Shown in pieces: positions 43,976 through 55,615 of a DNA stretch of 64,000 nt. Every line of letters begins with the position of its first letter. The stretch's first letter is position 1. The stretch spans positions 3,906,001 through 3,970,000 of the forward strand of contig CM065322.1 in NCBI GenBank assembly GCA_033032175.1, given 5' to 3'. The notes beneath the pieces are model-generated. The model saw only the letters and a program-made list of their open reading frames with translations. It was not told where the DNA came from and did no database searches. The stretch is from Saturnia japonica. Taxonomy: Eukaryota; Arthropoda; Insecta; Lepidoptera; Saturniidae. The position numbers were made by a program, and so were the translations under genes.

Positions 43976-45604
43976 ATGTATACATATTATGATAAACCAA
44001 ATTGGATCGTGTCATAAGTCTTAACATATTCTCGGGTCGATATTATCCCGATTTCTAACCATTATATTCCCATGAATAAATATATAAAAAAAGTAAAAAA
44101 AAAAAAAATACATTTTACACTAAATAATTTAAAAAATACTATAACTAATATTTAAAAGTTAAATAATCCAGTTATTAATATTTTAAAAGGTAAAATGTAA
44201 TGGCCCAATTTTCTTTTCAAATCACTGCGTAACTTTACTAAAATTCGTTTTTCATAATTTTATTTAACATTGTATCTATATGAATTGACGTCTTCATTTC
44301 AAATCGAATAAATACACAACTTTTTTTAATCGTTAGCCGAATCTCGCTCTCGCAATAAAATAAATACTTTCAACGCAACTTTCCATTACAATAAATTATT
44401 TATAATTATCAAGATACCGACATAGTTACAATTAATTAAAACAGCAATAAAGGTCTCATCGTTGTATAAAAACAAGTCCCGTATATTGATTGAATGAATG
44501 AATTGTAACAGTTGAGGTTTTTGCACACAGTAGCGGTCTGTCTTCATTGAATACCTACATACTTGCGCAAAGAGTTCCTTAAAGATCGATTCATCGAATA
44601 GTCGTTTGTACTATCGGTTTAAATTATCGATGTCTAATGGTGGACTTATGGAAGTTTTAAAAATGAAAACCTCGTAATCTTCACAAAACCAGCTTTAATC
44701 TTGTATTTTTACAAAGGATTGTATATTTTTCATGTTGACACAAACGCGAACAAATTGTTTTTACTAAATATCAAACATGCGGGTGAGAGAACAAAATAAT
44801 AGAATTAAAATTTATATGCGACCAGTCACTTTAACGTGCAACTTGGACACCTTATAAAATGAACAGGTTCACGGCGTAGAAAATCGATGTTTCATTTATT
44901 TTCTACCTCGTCATGTTAATGATCTATTTAGAAACGAAATTTCTGAACGCGGCTTGCTATAGATGTTGACATAAAGAAAATTGTCACGTGAGGAAAAAAC
45001 ATTGTGTCCTCTCAATGCGACTTTCTCTCTCTTTCTGTCGAGTATCGAGATTCGTACAGACGAGCATCGTGCGCGGCCGGTTGTATGACTGATCCTAAGG
45101 TGGCCCCAAAATTGCAAAACATTGCACTTCAATTAGAGCCTCTCAGGGTGGTCTAGCGTAATAGGCGCGCGTTCAGTAATTTACTGGTTTATCAGTTGTT
45201 TTGTATGGTACATATTTATAAAACTTCCATCAATGTGTTAATCGTAATAGTTTTGCTAAACATCGATCATTTAGCAACACAATCGATGTTTAGCAACACT
45301 ACTTGCGCAGGTTGTGCTGGTGAAGTGGTGACATTAAATACAAATTACACACAAGCATGTTTTACAATTCATAGTCATCGTGAGAAAAACCTGTCGCTTG
45401 GTTGGTGAATCCTTGTTCGTTTTTGCGAAAAAATCCGAACAGTTATATTTTATTTCTTATTCAATTAGCCCCGCAGTAGCTTTATTTATTTTTTCATGAA
45501 AGTTTTATGCAATAGAGTTGAGACCTATTGAAACGATTTCTTCTTCTTTTGACGCCGTAAAAAGGAAATATTTTCAAGCCTTCTTAGAATTTTGTTATAT
45601 TTAA
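43976..45604. other. No gene; CpG-richer patch and a hairpin
   Basis: 44990-45140 is CpG-richer than its surroundings (gcatcgtgcgcggccggttg). At 45253-45267 and 45282-45296 there is a perfect 15-bp inverted repeat (ttgctaaacatcgat) with a 14-base spacer. A 70-codon frame across it has no known domain. Confidence 0.45.
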
Positions 45605-45850
45605 AGTGGGGTCTAACAAGATGGTGGCTTTTCTGACATCTCAAAATACGTGTTTCCAGTTTATATTTATAATTAAAACCACATCACGTACGCACAGTAA
45701 TAAAACTACATCAAGTAAAATGCCGTCAATATTACATATTATAGAGTCAAAGAACTTATTTTCATAAATTAAAATCAGAACCACAACATGACAGCTCAAG
45801 ATTCGCCAAAAACTCTCACTTTTTTGATAAGAACCTGACAGCTACCAAAA
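45605..45850 (+). repeat. Interspersed repeat family G
   Basis: ctaacaagatggtggctttt, acatcacgtacgcacag, atgccgtcaatattacatat, accacaacatgacagc and tcgccaaaaactc. Confidence 0.6.
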
Positions 45851-47031
45851 TAAATAAAAAAAAAATGTGCGTGCGTACAAAGTACACATGACAGAAGTGA
45901 AACTTCTTTGGCAAACAAATTTTTAAATTTCGATTATATTTATACTAATCTAAAGCTTTAGATTTCCGAGACTTAGAGGGAAGGAAAAAGGAAGATATGT
46001 TAGGAATTTAATGAATTTAATTGTCATTAAAATATTAAGAGTGTCGAAAATTAATACAAATTATAAATTTAATTTATTTCATCTATATCTACATAATTTG
46101 ATGCGATTTCTATTGGTATTGTTGTTCCTGAATTTGTAGTTGGTGTATTTGGATTATTATTTAATTGCAGATTAAATATTAGAAATTATTAATTATATTT
46201 TTATTAAATTAAAATTTATAAATGAGAATTTATGATATATTTTTATTTTATATTTTATGAAAAATAGTATACTAAATTCTTAAATGACGAATGGCAAATT
46301 AAAATGACACATGTTATTTGTAAATACATATTAAAATTTCCTAACCTTCAAATGAATTAACATAAAAAATTAAATAAATCAAATAAATTACTTACTCTGA
46401 ACAACTGCTTAGTATAGGACGATTTACAAATTTATCACAAAATGTTTATTTATAAAGGAGACTGGTATTTCTGGGCTGTGATCGAACAAGATGAAGAAGA
46501 TGAAGAACTTAAATATTTTTATATTCAAAAATGCAAATTATTAACACAATTTACAATCTACAGAATGAGAAAACTAAAAAGTAAGTTAAGGCGTAAGAAA
46601 AGGTTATCGATTATTGATTAATATGAAATGTAAAGATAAAAAATAGTGCAATGCTAACATCAGCTGATTATTTTAACCTAAACAATTAAATTCATTACAT
46701 AGAATGGATAGATTAGAAGTACTAAATCATAATTATATCTTTATCCATATGCTTCATGCTACGTTCGCCCTTTCTCACTCAAAACATCTTCATGACGCGT
46801 TTCATCCGTAAAAATTTTACACTCATGCGCGCAAAGAAGTTTTACTTCAAAAACTGTGTGTTCCCATCAATAGTAGTCGTTCTTACAAGTAATTACTTAG
46901 TTATGACAATTGTGAAAGTGTATTAATTATATTAAATTACCTGGGAGTAAATTTATGATCACCCATAGAGATGTAGTATATATGAAATTAATGTGATCAC
47001 CTTACTTTAAAAGTAATGGTGATCACCGGAC
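45851..47031. other. No gene seen
   Basis: Strongly AT-rich, no supported feature. Confidence 0.45.
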
Positions 47032-47135
47032 AGAGCGACGTATATTTTTTTTTAGAACTGACTATACTGCTAGCCTTAGGGTCCCTGGAGCCGCTGCGGC
47101 TTTTACAGCTTCACCGAACTTGAAGAGCGACGTAT
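47032..47135 (-). mobile_element. Very short Jockey-like LINE insertion, copy 3, with TSDs
   Basis: Between two perfect 12-bp copies of agagcgacgtat (47032-47043 and 47124-47135) lies only about 80 bp: an inverted poly(A) followed by the last part of the Jockey 3' UTR (agccttagggtccctgg, gctgcggcttttacagcttc). It is an extreme 5' truncation. Confidence 0.85.
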
Positions 47136-47624
47136 GTCTGTCATGTATATTATATACTAGCTGTAATAACTATAAATAGTTTTGAAATAGTGTGAGAAGC
47201 ATAAAACCACAGACTTAGTATATCAGAGAAACGGCGTAAAGTCTTTACACTTTTATTCCTTAAACGATACTAATCTTAACATGATTGAACTCATCCTTTT
47301 ATAATATCATTTCTGTTTAGCAAAACTATGCACAGATTAAATTCCGAAACACTTCCGTTATAATAAAATTCAAACCGGATACACCGATTGATAACGGAAA
47401 TTGTTTTATATTTAATAAGTCCTGTATGAAGACAACAATAGTTTAATAATAGTTATATATTTAAAAAAAAATTATATATCTATAAAAAATATATTTTTTA
47501 TTGAAATGAATAACTTTGTAGGACAACCGGTAAATTCTTTTTCTTTTTATTTAATGCCAACTGCGTTCATCCACAAATTTTCAAATGTCACGTGAACATT
47601 AAAGCTTTTCTTCTGTTCTTGTAA
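47136..47624. other. No gene seen
   Basis: AT-rich, no supported feature. Confidence 0.45.
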
Positions 47625-47880
47625 TCTAACAAGATGGTGACTCCCTTGTTAATACTGTCCAGAGAGTTTATGTGTTAGCCTAAAACGCTTGATCCTAGTA
47701 CAAGTAAAGAGGTTTGTGAATAATAGGTAAATAATCCGTTTTGCTTGTAAACAATAACCAAAAAACATTACGTAAAATGCCACCAAAATTATATAATACC
47801 TCTGTATTAACATAAGTTTATGAATCAACATAAAAACCACTACATGACCGATCAAGATCCCATCAAAAACTCAACCGGGT
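47625..47880 (+). repeat. Interspersed repeat family G
   Basis: ctaacaagatggtgactccc, attacgtaaaatgccacc, taaaaaccactacatgacc and cccatcaaaaactc. Confidence 0.58.
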
Positions 47881-48189
47881 ATTTATACCCGGATTACTCG
47901 CCAATAACATTGTCGTAGAGCATAAAGCGCGTACAGTTTGAACCTTATGCTTCGTGACACGGTTCAGTGTCCGTGTGGCGTGTTCCTTCCTCATAGCCCA
48001 CAGAAATAAATGCTCTGCGTATCTAAAGATAAACTATCCAGCGAGGAAAATATTTTATTTCTACCCTGCCTACGTACTGATAGCCGCAATGCGACATATT
48101 TAAAATATTTCTTTTTTATTAATAATACTAACACCTACATACTGGCTGTTTTAGCTATAAGTAAAAATCAAAAACTTTTTTCTATTACA

Positions 48190-48373
48190 AAGCCAAAGAA
48201 ATTTTATGCTCGATGTCCTGGGTTCGATTGCCAGGTCGAGCAAAATGCTATTGGATTATTCTAAAAAAATTCCCAACAACAGCTAGGAGTTTGGAGTGCT
48301 GCCCGATTAATGTCAATAGACTCACGCCCTATTACATGGGACCTAAAATCAAACCCGGCGAACTATGAACATT
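48190..48373 (+). repeat. SINE family B, 5'-truncated copy
   Basis: Starts in the B box (ctgggttcgattgccagg) and keeps the body: gagcaaaatgctattgga, taggagtttggag, ccctattacatgggacc and cccggcgaactatg. It matches 8228-8400. Confidence 0.65.
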
Positions 48374-48780
48374 CTTGATATAGGATAATTTAGTTAGATG
48401 TGAAGAATGAAGTGATGATCATGATGATGATGATTTTGAATAATAGAGTTATGATGTTAACTCTAAATAATTATCATTTCATACACCATCTACTATTCAA
48501 CAACAGTAAAAATTCTTTCTGACAGACAATGCACAGCTTAAACCATTAAACCAGTATGTCTAGAAGCAAGGATTACATCTTCAAAGCTGAGACGTCCAAA
48601 CTAACTTCACCTGCACGTCTAAATTGCAAATAAAAATATTTATTCCAATAACTTAACTACATAAAACAATTGTATAAATGCGTTGATGGATAATTTATTA
48701 TAAATAATTCAGTAAAATAAACTCGGATGACATTAATATACAGTTTTATGATGTAATTAAGTTACGAAGAAGGGTCCTCT
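48374..48780. other. No gene seen
   Basis: Contains gatgatcatgatgatgatga, a short imperfect microsatellite near 48414. Confidence 0.45.
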
Positions 48781-48900
48781 TTAAGTAAAGGCCTCTTCCA
48801 AGGAATACCAAACGTCACGATTTTTAGCAATATCCGTCCAACTGTTGCCTGCGATAACTTTTAATTCGTCCTTCCACCGTGCCTTTGGCCTACCTCTGTA
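48781..48900 (-). pseudogene. C-terminal end of an RTE-type LINE ORF
   Basis: Forty reverse-strand codons end at TAA (48781-48783). They carry GRPKARWKDEL, then W-T-D-I-A-K-N-R and VWYSLEEAFT, the familiar tail of RTE/BovB-like reverse transcriptases (GRP..RW.D.., W..A..R..W..LEEAF). No RT core is present nearby. Confidence 0.78.
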
Positions 48901-49340
48901 GTTGTTCTATGTTGTCTCGGTGTGGTGGTCCTCGCGCATCTGTCGTGGATATTACGAGCCTCGTGTATGCTGTGTTAAGGTATACGAAAATTAATAAATA
49001 AGAAGACGTATCATGTTTTATATCACTTTCTTGATTATTTATGGAGACGTGAAAACTGATCGCTATTAAATTTGAAGAAAGTCGCTTCTATGTTATTTAA
49101 TCTTTTGACATCGGCCAATGTTCTGGATGTTTACTTTTACGTTGACATGTTTATGCTATGGCCGACAATGACATTATATCCCCTATTGACAGTAATAGCC
49201 AGTGTTTGTCAACGTACGCTGGAATCTTTGTGGAAAAATAAGACGACAGTTTTTGGGCATTTATTGTAAACGATTATACAAATTATTAGCCGGAATGGAT
49301 TATAAATATATATATAACAAAGGATTTCACTGAATGAATA
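48901..49340. other. No gene seen
   Basis: Upstream of the RTE tail on its strand the coding match is lost. A 65-codon frame at 49072 has no domain. Confidence 0.45.
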
Positions 49341-49505
49341 AAGCTCAGTGGTAGCATGTACCGCTTCGATCGAGATGAGTTCCAATCTTGACAATGAGTT
49401 TGAGTAGCATGTGTTGGAAACATCGTGATAAAACCATAGCATAGGATGGTGATATAGTATTTGCTAATGCCCGCCTGGCTAGCTGTTAAAAAGAAAATCT
49501 ATCGT
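49341..49505 (+). repeat. SINE family A copy with recognisable head
   Basis: agctcagtggtagcatgtac (A-box region), gatgagttccaatctt (worn B box), aacatcgtgataaaaccatag and cccgcctggctagc, then truncated. Confidence 0.68.
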
Positions 49506-49539
49506 CTGTGTTCCAATATAAAATAGAAAACTAACTTGA

Positions 49540-49700
49540 ATCATTTTGCAGAATTCCCTTGTGTATATTCGAAGTTGAAGGTCCAATGCCAATGAAATTA
49601 AAATAGTACCACCTCAAGGTATCCCCTATCCAACAAAAAAAAAAAGAATCATTCAAATCAGTTCATAAACAAAGAAGATATGGCTAAACATCCATTATAA
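49540..49700 (-). repeat. Interspersed repeat family D, reverse copy
   Basis: gtatattcgaagttgaagg, cctcaaggtatcccctatcc and gaatcattcaaatcag are the inverted blocks of 13205-13330. Confidence 0.58.
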
Positions 49701-50248
49701 AAATATACATTGGAATTAAGTGACCTCTCGTCTTTTGTTGAAGACGCTTAAAAAGGAAGCTGCTTCAGTCTTTTGGTTTTAGCTTTATACTATTATTGTC
49801 ATTAGGGATAAATAAAAATGGGTGTATGTAAATGCTAAATACTTAACTTACGGGGTTATGCACAAATTTATATATACAGTATTGAACGCAAAGGTAAGCT
49901 GTAACAAAAAAATTATTTCTATTTGTTTAGCCACAACTAAACCATAGCATAGAACAACTGTTGTGAGTAATTCTGGATATAATATGGATATATGAAGCTG
50001 TAGAGGTATTACAAAAAGAATTATTCATTTTCAGTAATCCGCCAACCTGATCTTTAGTCAAGAAACTTTGTTTTGCGTATCATCAAATAGGTATGAATGA
50101 ATACGTTCCTCGTTATGATGCATGCTGTTTGGGTATTTAAAAATGCAGATTGTGAATGAATAATCTAAAATGAAAATTCGCAATGAACTATTCATTTGCA
50201 TTTGATCGTCCTGTTTAATATAAAAATGAGAGGCAATTTCACTTTGAA
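49701..50248. other. No gene seen
   Basis: AT-rich, no supported feature. Confidence 0.45.
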
Positions 50249-50709
50249 TGATTCAGAATAGGTTTCTCTACCGTCTTACCGGTGCCCCTCCATACATACG
50301 AATGGAAGAACTCCATAGAGATATGGATCTTCAGGCGAATCACTCTTACGTCAGATTCCTATCGCGATCTTACTTCGATACCGCATCGAAACACGCTAAC
50401 CCGTTAATTCAAGCACCCGCTACTTATGTCCCAACTCCTACCGTCTCACGGCGAAATCGCCGTCAATATACCGCTTCACAGAAAAAACGACGACCGCGAA
50501 ACACTTTTACCGACCCCGACGATAAGGTCGAGGAAGCTAACGCGTACTGCTCCACCGTCTCTTCAAACAGAGCGTGCCACCGCCCGCGCCACGCCCGCGT
50601 AACCACCGTTCTGTCCGCAGAAAACGGGCGGTCAACTTCGCTCCCACACACCCGCCACGTCCTCCCTCTCTTGCGGCAACTCAAACCTAAGTCTGTCCCC
50701 TCGGTGTAG
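50249..50709 (+). pseudogene. C-terminal fragment of Jockey-like reverse transcriptase
   Basis: About 153 codons are open, starting at IQNRFLYRLTGAP (residues about 410-422 of copy 1) and running through SRSYFDTAS.HANPLI and a KKRRPRNTFTDPDD stretch. The catalytic domain is absent. Relative to copy 1 the frame switches near NRAC to the ARVTTVLSAE reading and goes past the copy-1 stop. Confidence 0.82.
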
Positions 50710-51160
50710 AACCCTTGAGTCATGCAGCCACTCGCGCGATACAAGTGACACTATACGTGCAACACTTAGATACCCACATACAAACATTACTCATATATGT
50801 TACATACGTCCACACCTCACAGGTACATAGGTTCTATAAGGAAAATTGTTTTTTTTTTTGCGCTAGTTAGAGTAGAAAAACTTTTCCGATCACTTAATAC
50901 ACATACGCATATTTCCTTCCTTCCTCCCAGGAGGAGGAGAACATGCATATGTGTATATGTTAATTAGCTCGAATTTACTAATAGGGAATTAGTTAGATCG
51001 CCACTTATTTGCAATCGCGACAACCGCCCAAGCCGAGGTCCGGCCACTTTGGCACCCTTGTGCGCGAGTTGTCCAAAACTTAGGCGGCTGAGTGCCCTAA
51101 GCGCTCGCTCCCAAATCCGGTGAAGCTGTAAAAGCCGTCAGAGGCTCCAGGGCCCCTAAG
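50249..51160 (+). mobile_element. Jockey-like LINE, copy 4, truncated at both ends
   Basis: Matches the last part of the RT ORF and the 3' UTR of copy 1. It stops abruptly at ggcccctaag (about 51160) without the final bases or poly(A); family C sequence begins directly after, so the tail was lost to a later event. No TSD was found. Confidence 0.8.
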
Positions 51161-51164
51161 CTGT

Positions 51165-51350
51165 TTTGGTTTCCAGAGCATAGTACTAGAACACTTGCTA
51201 GAATACCATAGTCATCTCTCTAGGCACGTTGCCAACCTCCCCTACTTTACACAAGGTTATTTGGGTGTGATCTTCTATAGGGAGGAAGTATTTCACCAGT
51301 CGCGCTGCCCTAAGTAGAGAGAAATCTCCACTGTGTCCTACCTCTCTTTA
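51165..51350 (-). repeat. Interspersed repeat family C, reverse copy
   Basis: aaggttatttgggtgtgatc, gaagtatttcaccagtcg and ccctaagtagagagaaatctcc, inverted relative to 31755. Confidence 0.6.
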
Positions 51351-52138
51351 TAATATTTAAGGTATTCTTAACCTTGGAGATTTATGTATCCGTGGTTTTC
51401 AAACTACCAATAAAATAGATTATCTCCTAGTTTTGAGACTCTATGAATGTAGCATCCGCACCGAACCGAAATAGCGGTGGCTTAGCTACACTGGGTAATT
51501 TCGATACGGTAAAAAACGATGTTCAAAAACTCGATAGCGCTGGAACAAATACAATGCTCTCACGTACCTTGGACTGCTCCAACACTTGCGATGATATCCA
51601 CCGACACGATTCAGGTCACCATACGAATTCAGATTCGGTTTTGCACAGCGATTCTTGTTGCGTGCCTCGCGATAAGAGCTCCAATATTCGACGAGTACAT
51701 AAAGCATGACAGCTGTCAGCTGCGTTTGCCAGTCCCATCGAGTATTGATAATAAGGTTTTATATGAGTACGAAACAATGAACGTACTACAACAATTTATA
51801 TCGTAAAGAGGATCATTCTTTTGGTAAACATATTTGTACACACATACTACATTTATATAAGTATAGTTATACAATTGTTTATTTAAACAATGCATCGACC
51901 GACATCGTTAATCAAGGTCGAGCCTTATTCTGATAGTGATTGATTGCTGAGTACAAACGTTGCATACAAACATTTGCGATGTATCACTTGTTATGCAATT
52001 TTCATATATCCACTCCTCTGTATAAATACCGACATAACTAAAAATATTTAAAAAACCTTTCTATGCGAATTAATTTCCATAATACATTTTCATCAATTGT
52101 AGTTGTAAGACAATCGAATGTCATATGCAAATATCTCA
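51351..52138. other. No recognised gene; unexplained mixed-composition patch
   Basis: 51430-51810 is less AT-rich than its surroundings and holds overlapping open frames of 88, 95 and (reverse) 73 codons. None shows a domain I recognise. The rest is AT-rich. Confidence 0.35.
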
Positions 52139-52412
52139 CCTGATGTGGTCCAAGATGAACACGCTGAGCCTAGTTGGGGGATTGGCTCTCAAGCGAAACT
52201 GCCGGAACACACCTACAGGTGCTTGGCGACAGATTTCGTTTTGTGGGTGGTAGATAGCTATACGGGCATTAGCAAAATATTCTACCACCATGCTATGGCT
52301 TCATCACGATGTTTTTCTTCACCGAAAGCTCAGGGTTATTGCAGGGATTCGAACTCAAGTCGACCGACGCGGAGTCCGTAGGTACAGGGTACTTATTACT
52401 GAGCCATTATTA
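52139..52412 (-). repeat. SINE family A, near full-length reverse copy
   Basis: gatgtggtccaagatg, cacctacaggtgcttggcga, gcttcatcacgatgttttt, ggattcgaactcaagtcgac (inverted B box), gacgcggagtccgt and ctgagccatta (inverted head). Confidence 0.72.
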
Positions 52413-53390
52413 CTTAAAATATATGTATGTAAAATTGATTAGTCTTAGTATTAAAGTAAACAAATATGTGAATTTGAAGTCGATGGAAAATGTAAATAAA
52501 TTGTATTGGTACATTTTTAATATTAATTTTATTACTATGTGTAGTATAAGACCTACATTAAGTATTACATTGGTACGAGGTTTACGGAAAATTAAAAAAA
52601 TCAACACTATAGGCACCAAATAAAACAAAATAAATACTTGTAGAAGATATTCGACATTTCCTTTACGAATTAAAACATATCACTATATAGGCAATGACAC
52701 TTGAACATGAATAGGAAGTGCCAACGTCACGGAAGCGATTAATTGTTAAAAAGCGATGTTCTAAGCGGTAGAGGCGCATCCGTCCGCTGAAACTCGCCCG
52801 GGATTTTTTTCCATACGTTCAAATATAGAAATGTCCTTTCGTTTTGTTTGTATCCGTCGGTCCAAATGCATAGTTCAGTCCAATGCATAATGATGTCCTG
52901 CACTGCTACGAAAGTATGGAAAACAGCTTTTAGATAACTTTAATAAAACTATAAAAACAGAAAGGAGTTTATTTCGCTATATAATATGTTAATAAACCCA
53001 CGATAAGTAATTTCGCTACAAAAAAAATCGGGGTGTGGCTTTTTTACGCTTTTTTACTTTCCCGGAAACACTTCACTGTATCATAATAGTTATGGTGTTT
53101 TATGGATATCACTGGATTGCTGCTGAGAAACCCTTTCTAACCGTAATACAATTACCATATTTTGGTTTGGTTTATTAAGGAGCATAGGCTGACATTGTAT
53201 TCAGTTTTCTTAATTTTAATTTTAACACCATATAATATGTAGGATATATTCATAATAACTATTCAATACTAACAACACTTTGATTACACAATCAATAAAT
53301 CTTGACAAGAGCTGTCGATTGAAACTAAAAAGAGCATCGTAGTTTGTCGAAGTTATAATTAATTCATAAAATGGAAAATTTTGTTACGAG
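52413..53390. other. No gene seen
   Basis: A 104-codon AT-rich frame overlaps the SINE end and has no domain. Confidence 0.45.
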
Positions 53391-53394
53391 GCGA

Positions 53395-53720
53395 AACTAC
53401 CTCAAAATGGCGGCATGTTCTCCTCCCCCGCGCGCGATGCGTCACAGTCCTCACTCTACATAACGAATTCATTAAACCCAGAGGAACACTTCTTGAAAAC
53501 AAGAAGAAGAAGAGCTGTATAGAGCTCACTATGCTTGAATATCTTTGAAAAATTGATACTAGCTCCGTACTAAGAGGCCACTAGAACAGCGTCTAGTTGC
53601 GAGAGACAGACGGGCGCGCGCATAGGAAGTCATTAGTCAACCAGCACGCGTTGCCGGCGACAATGTGCTTTATTTATAACTGATTACGGTACGTAACGAG
53701 GTGCAGGATTAGCAAATTGG
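53395..53720. other. CpG-richer unique segment
   Basis: Contains ctcccccgcgcgcgatgcgt and gacagacgggcgcgcgcata, then cagcacgcgttgccggcgac. No copy was seen elsewhere in the window. A regulatory element or unidentified exon is possible. Confidence 0.35.
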
Positions 53721-54111
53721 ACGCCATGCCAGTATCGTATCAACACACAATCATGTATCATGTACTCACCTACTAACGCTACTTACGGCCGTTTTCAATA
53801 ACATATCTGAGTTTATTTTCCCCGATTAGTGCATATTTGTAATAAGTACAATATTTAACTTAAGAAAGATATCGGATTCCCTCTTATCTATTCAAGCTAT
53901 GGTATATGTATTGTATATTATGTAGATACGATAAACTATCCATTGATAGGTTATTGAAAAAAAGGACAATAGGTTATATTTGTCTATCTTTAACTACTGA
54001 GAAACCGGATAGATAGGTTATTGAAAACGGCCGTTAGTTGTTAACATGTTTGATTAGTTGCCCGTATCAAATTATACCAGTATTTGTGTGTACTTAAGAT
54101 TAATTATACTC
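53721..54111. other. Imperfect inverted blocks, no gene
   Basis: ggccgttttcaataacatatct near 53790 is repeated inverted near 54010-54035 (ataggttattgaaaacggcc), which suggests a small MITE of about 250 bp between 53788 and 54034. Confidence 0.5.
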
Positions 54112-54620
54112 CTAACTAGCTGTGCCCGCGGTTGCGCTTGCGTGGACAACAGAATACTGTCGTTCGGGTACTCCCGTGAATTTTGCTACTTCCGCTCCAG
54201 GTTATTGTAAATACAAAAATGTTTATTGTGGGTGATCCTTAGAAGATAAACATATGCTTTTGCTGACCATTTTGTAGGTATATTTAAAAGCTACAATTAT
54301 GTCATACATTTATTTGATATATATCTTTTAGTTTACCCAGCGTAAGCTATTTAAGCGCCCCAAAATCATCGTTTTTCCCGGATAAATTGCGGCATAACGG
54401 TAATTCTTTTTGCTTAAATAAAAGTAGCCTAATTACTCCTTTTAACATCAGTTATTTATCTGTGAAAGCCCCGTCAAAATTTGTCCAATCGTTTCGAAGA
54501 TTACCCGGAGCATAAAGACTGACAGAATAAATTAAAAAACTTTTTTTGTTTTAATTATCGTTATACTTTCATATAAATGTTTCAAAAAGTTGTTATTTTG
54601 ATATTAAAAACAGAAACTAC
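54112..54620 (-). mobile_element. Helitron-like repeat, reverse copy
   Basis: Starts ctaactagctgtgcccgcgg (inverted CTAG tail), then ggttattgtaaatac, ggtgatccttagaagataaa, agtttacccagcg, cgccccaaaatc, gtgaaagccccgtcaaaat and aaaagttgttattttgatat. Confidence 0.66.
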
Positions 54621-54847
54621 AATTTTATATATTTCTATAGATTTTCTATAGCTGATTTTATTTGGTTTCGTGTATTTATTATCCGTTCATATCGCTAATG
54701 GATTAAGTAACAACATTTATTTTTGCATGCTTTTTTTAAAATCTTCTAGTAATTCTTTCGGCTCCCTTACTTAGTAAAACCACACGCGCTGGGCACCGGA
54801 GAAACAGTTTTACGGTAACCTTCATCGCAGCACGAACAAAAAGTTCT

Positions 54848-55050
54848 CTACGTCATATTTTTACCGTATTGTAGAGCCGTAGTGCTGTTTTCCCAGTCGG
54901 CATATTCTCTCCTTCCTACAACATTGATTGAGTCTTTGAAACATAACGTGAAGAGATTTTTGTGCAGGCTAGCATGACAGCGATAACGGCAATGAATTGT
55001 AAATCCCTCCTGTGGTCGTCGATGTTGTTGAATTTTTTTTCTCTTTTTTT
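54848..55050 (+). pseudogene. 3' end of LINE family F, forward copy
   Basis: The forward translation near 54850-54970 gives a worn RT C-terminus ending in ESLKHNVKRFLCRLA and a stop, close to the reverse-strand copy at 34975-35300. The 3' UTR follows. Confidence 0.55.
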
Positions 55051-55102
55051 TATTAGCTCGGCACATTGACGGTACTATCTCTGATGATAAGCACACTACA
55101 AT
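55051..55102 (-). repeat. LINE family F 3' UTR, left of MITE
   Basis: The tract cacattgacggtactat..aagcacactacaat continues at 55616 after the MITE. It corresponds to 34980-35010, which has no insertion. Confidence 0.6.
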
Positions 55103-55615
55103 TAGGGTTGACAACTTTTCTTGAGAAAAATAACGTATCAAATTCTTGGAATAAGAAAAAAAGTACTTGGAAGAAAAAAAGTATTTCTAAAATCTATGTT
55201 ATTGATCCCTCAAACAATGAAAACTTGTATTTTTTTTCATTAAATTTATGATGATCTACCATTTTTATCTATTATCGCCACTACAGCTTTGTTACCAAAA
55301 AAAACTGTCTTAATGTAAGCTGAAGTAGCGGTGACAGAGATTAATTAAGAAATATATGTATATTATTATTATTTTACATTGCTAAGTTATCAGATGCATT
55401 TTTAAGTTTATAAATATTTAGTAGATTTCCTTTACTTATAAGTATCGATATATGGTTAAGTAATTACCCATACGAGTGTTTCGTTGTACGTATTACATAC
55501 AGTAAAGATTGGAAATAAAGTACTTTTGCATACTTTATTCTTATGTAAAAGTATAAAGTATATATACCGAAAATAAAGCAGAATACTTTATTATAAAGTA
55601 TAGTTGGCAACCCTA
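55103..55615. mobile_element. hAT-type MITE 1 with 8-bp TSD
   Basis: 513 bp with inverted ends tagggttgacaact and agttggcaaccct(a), flanked by perfect 8-bp duplications actacaat (55095-55102 and 55616-55623). Eight-base TSDs and TAGGGTTGCCA ends are typical of hAT elements. No transposase is encoded. The internal frames near each end are AT-rich noise. Confidence 0.85.

Noticed and set aside
54848..55141. 97-codon reverse frame
   Set aside because: Antisense to the LINE family F C-terminus and crossing the MITE boundary; the forward reading explains the sequence better.
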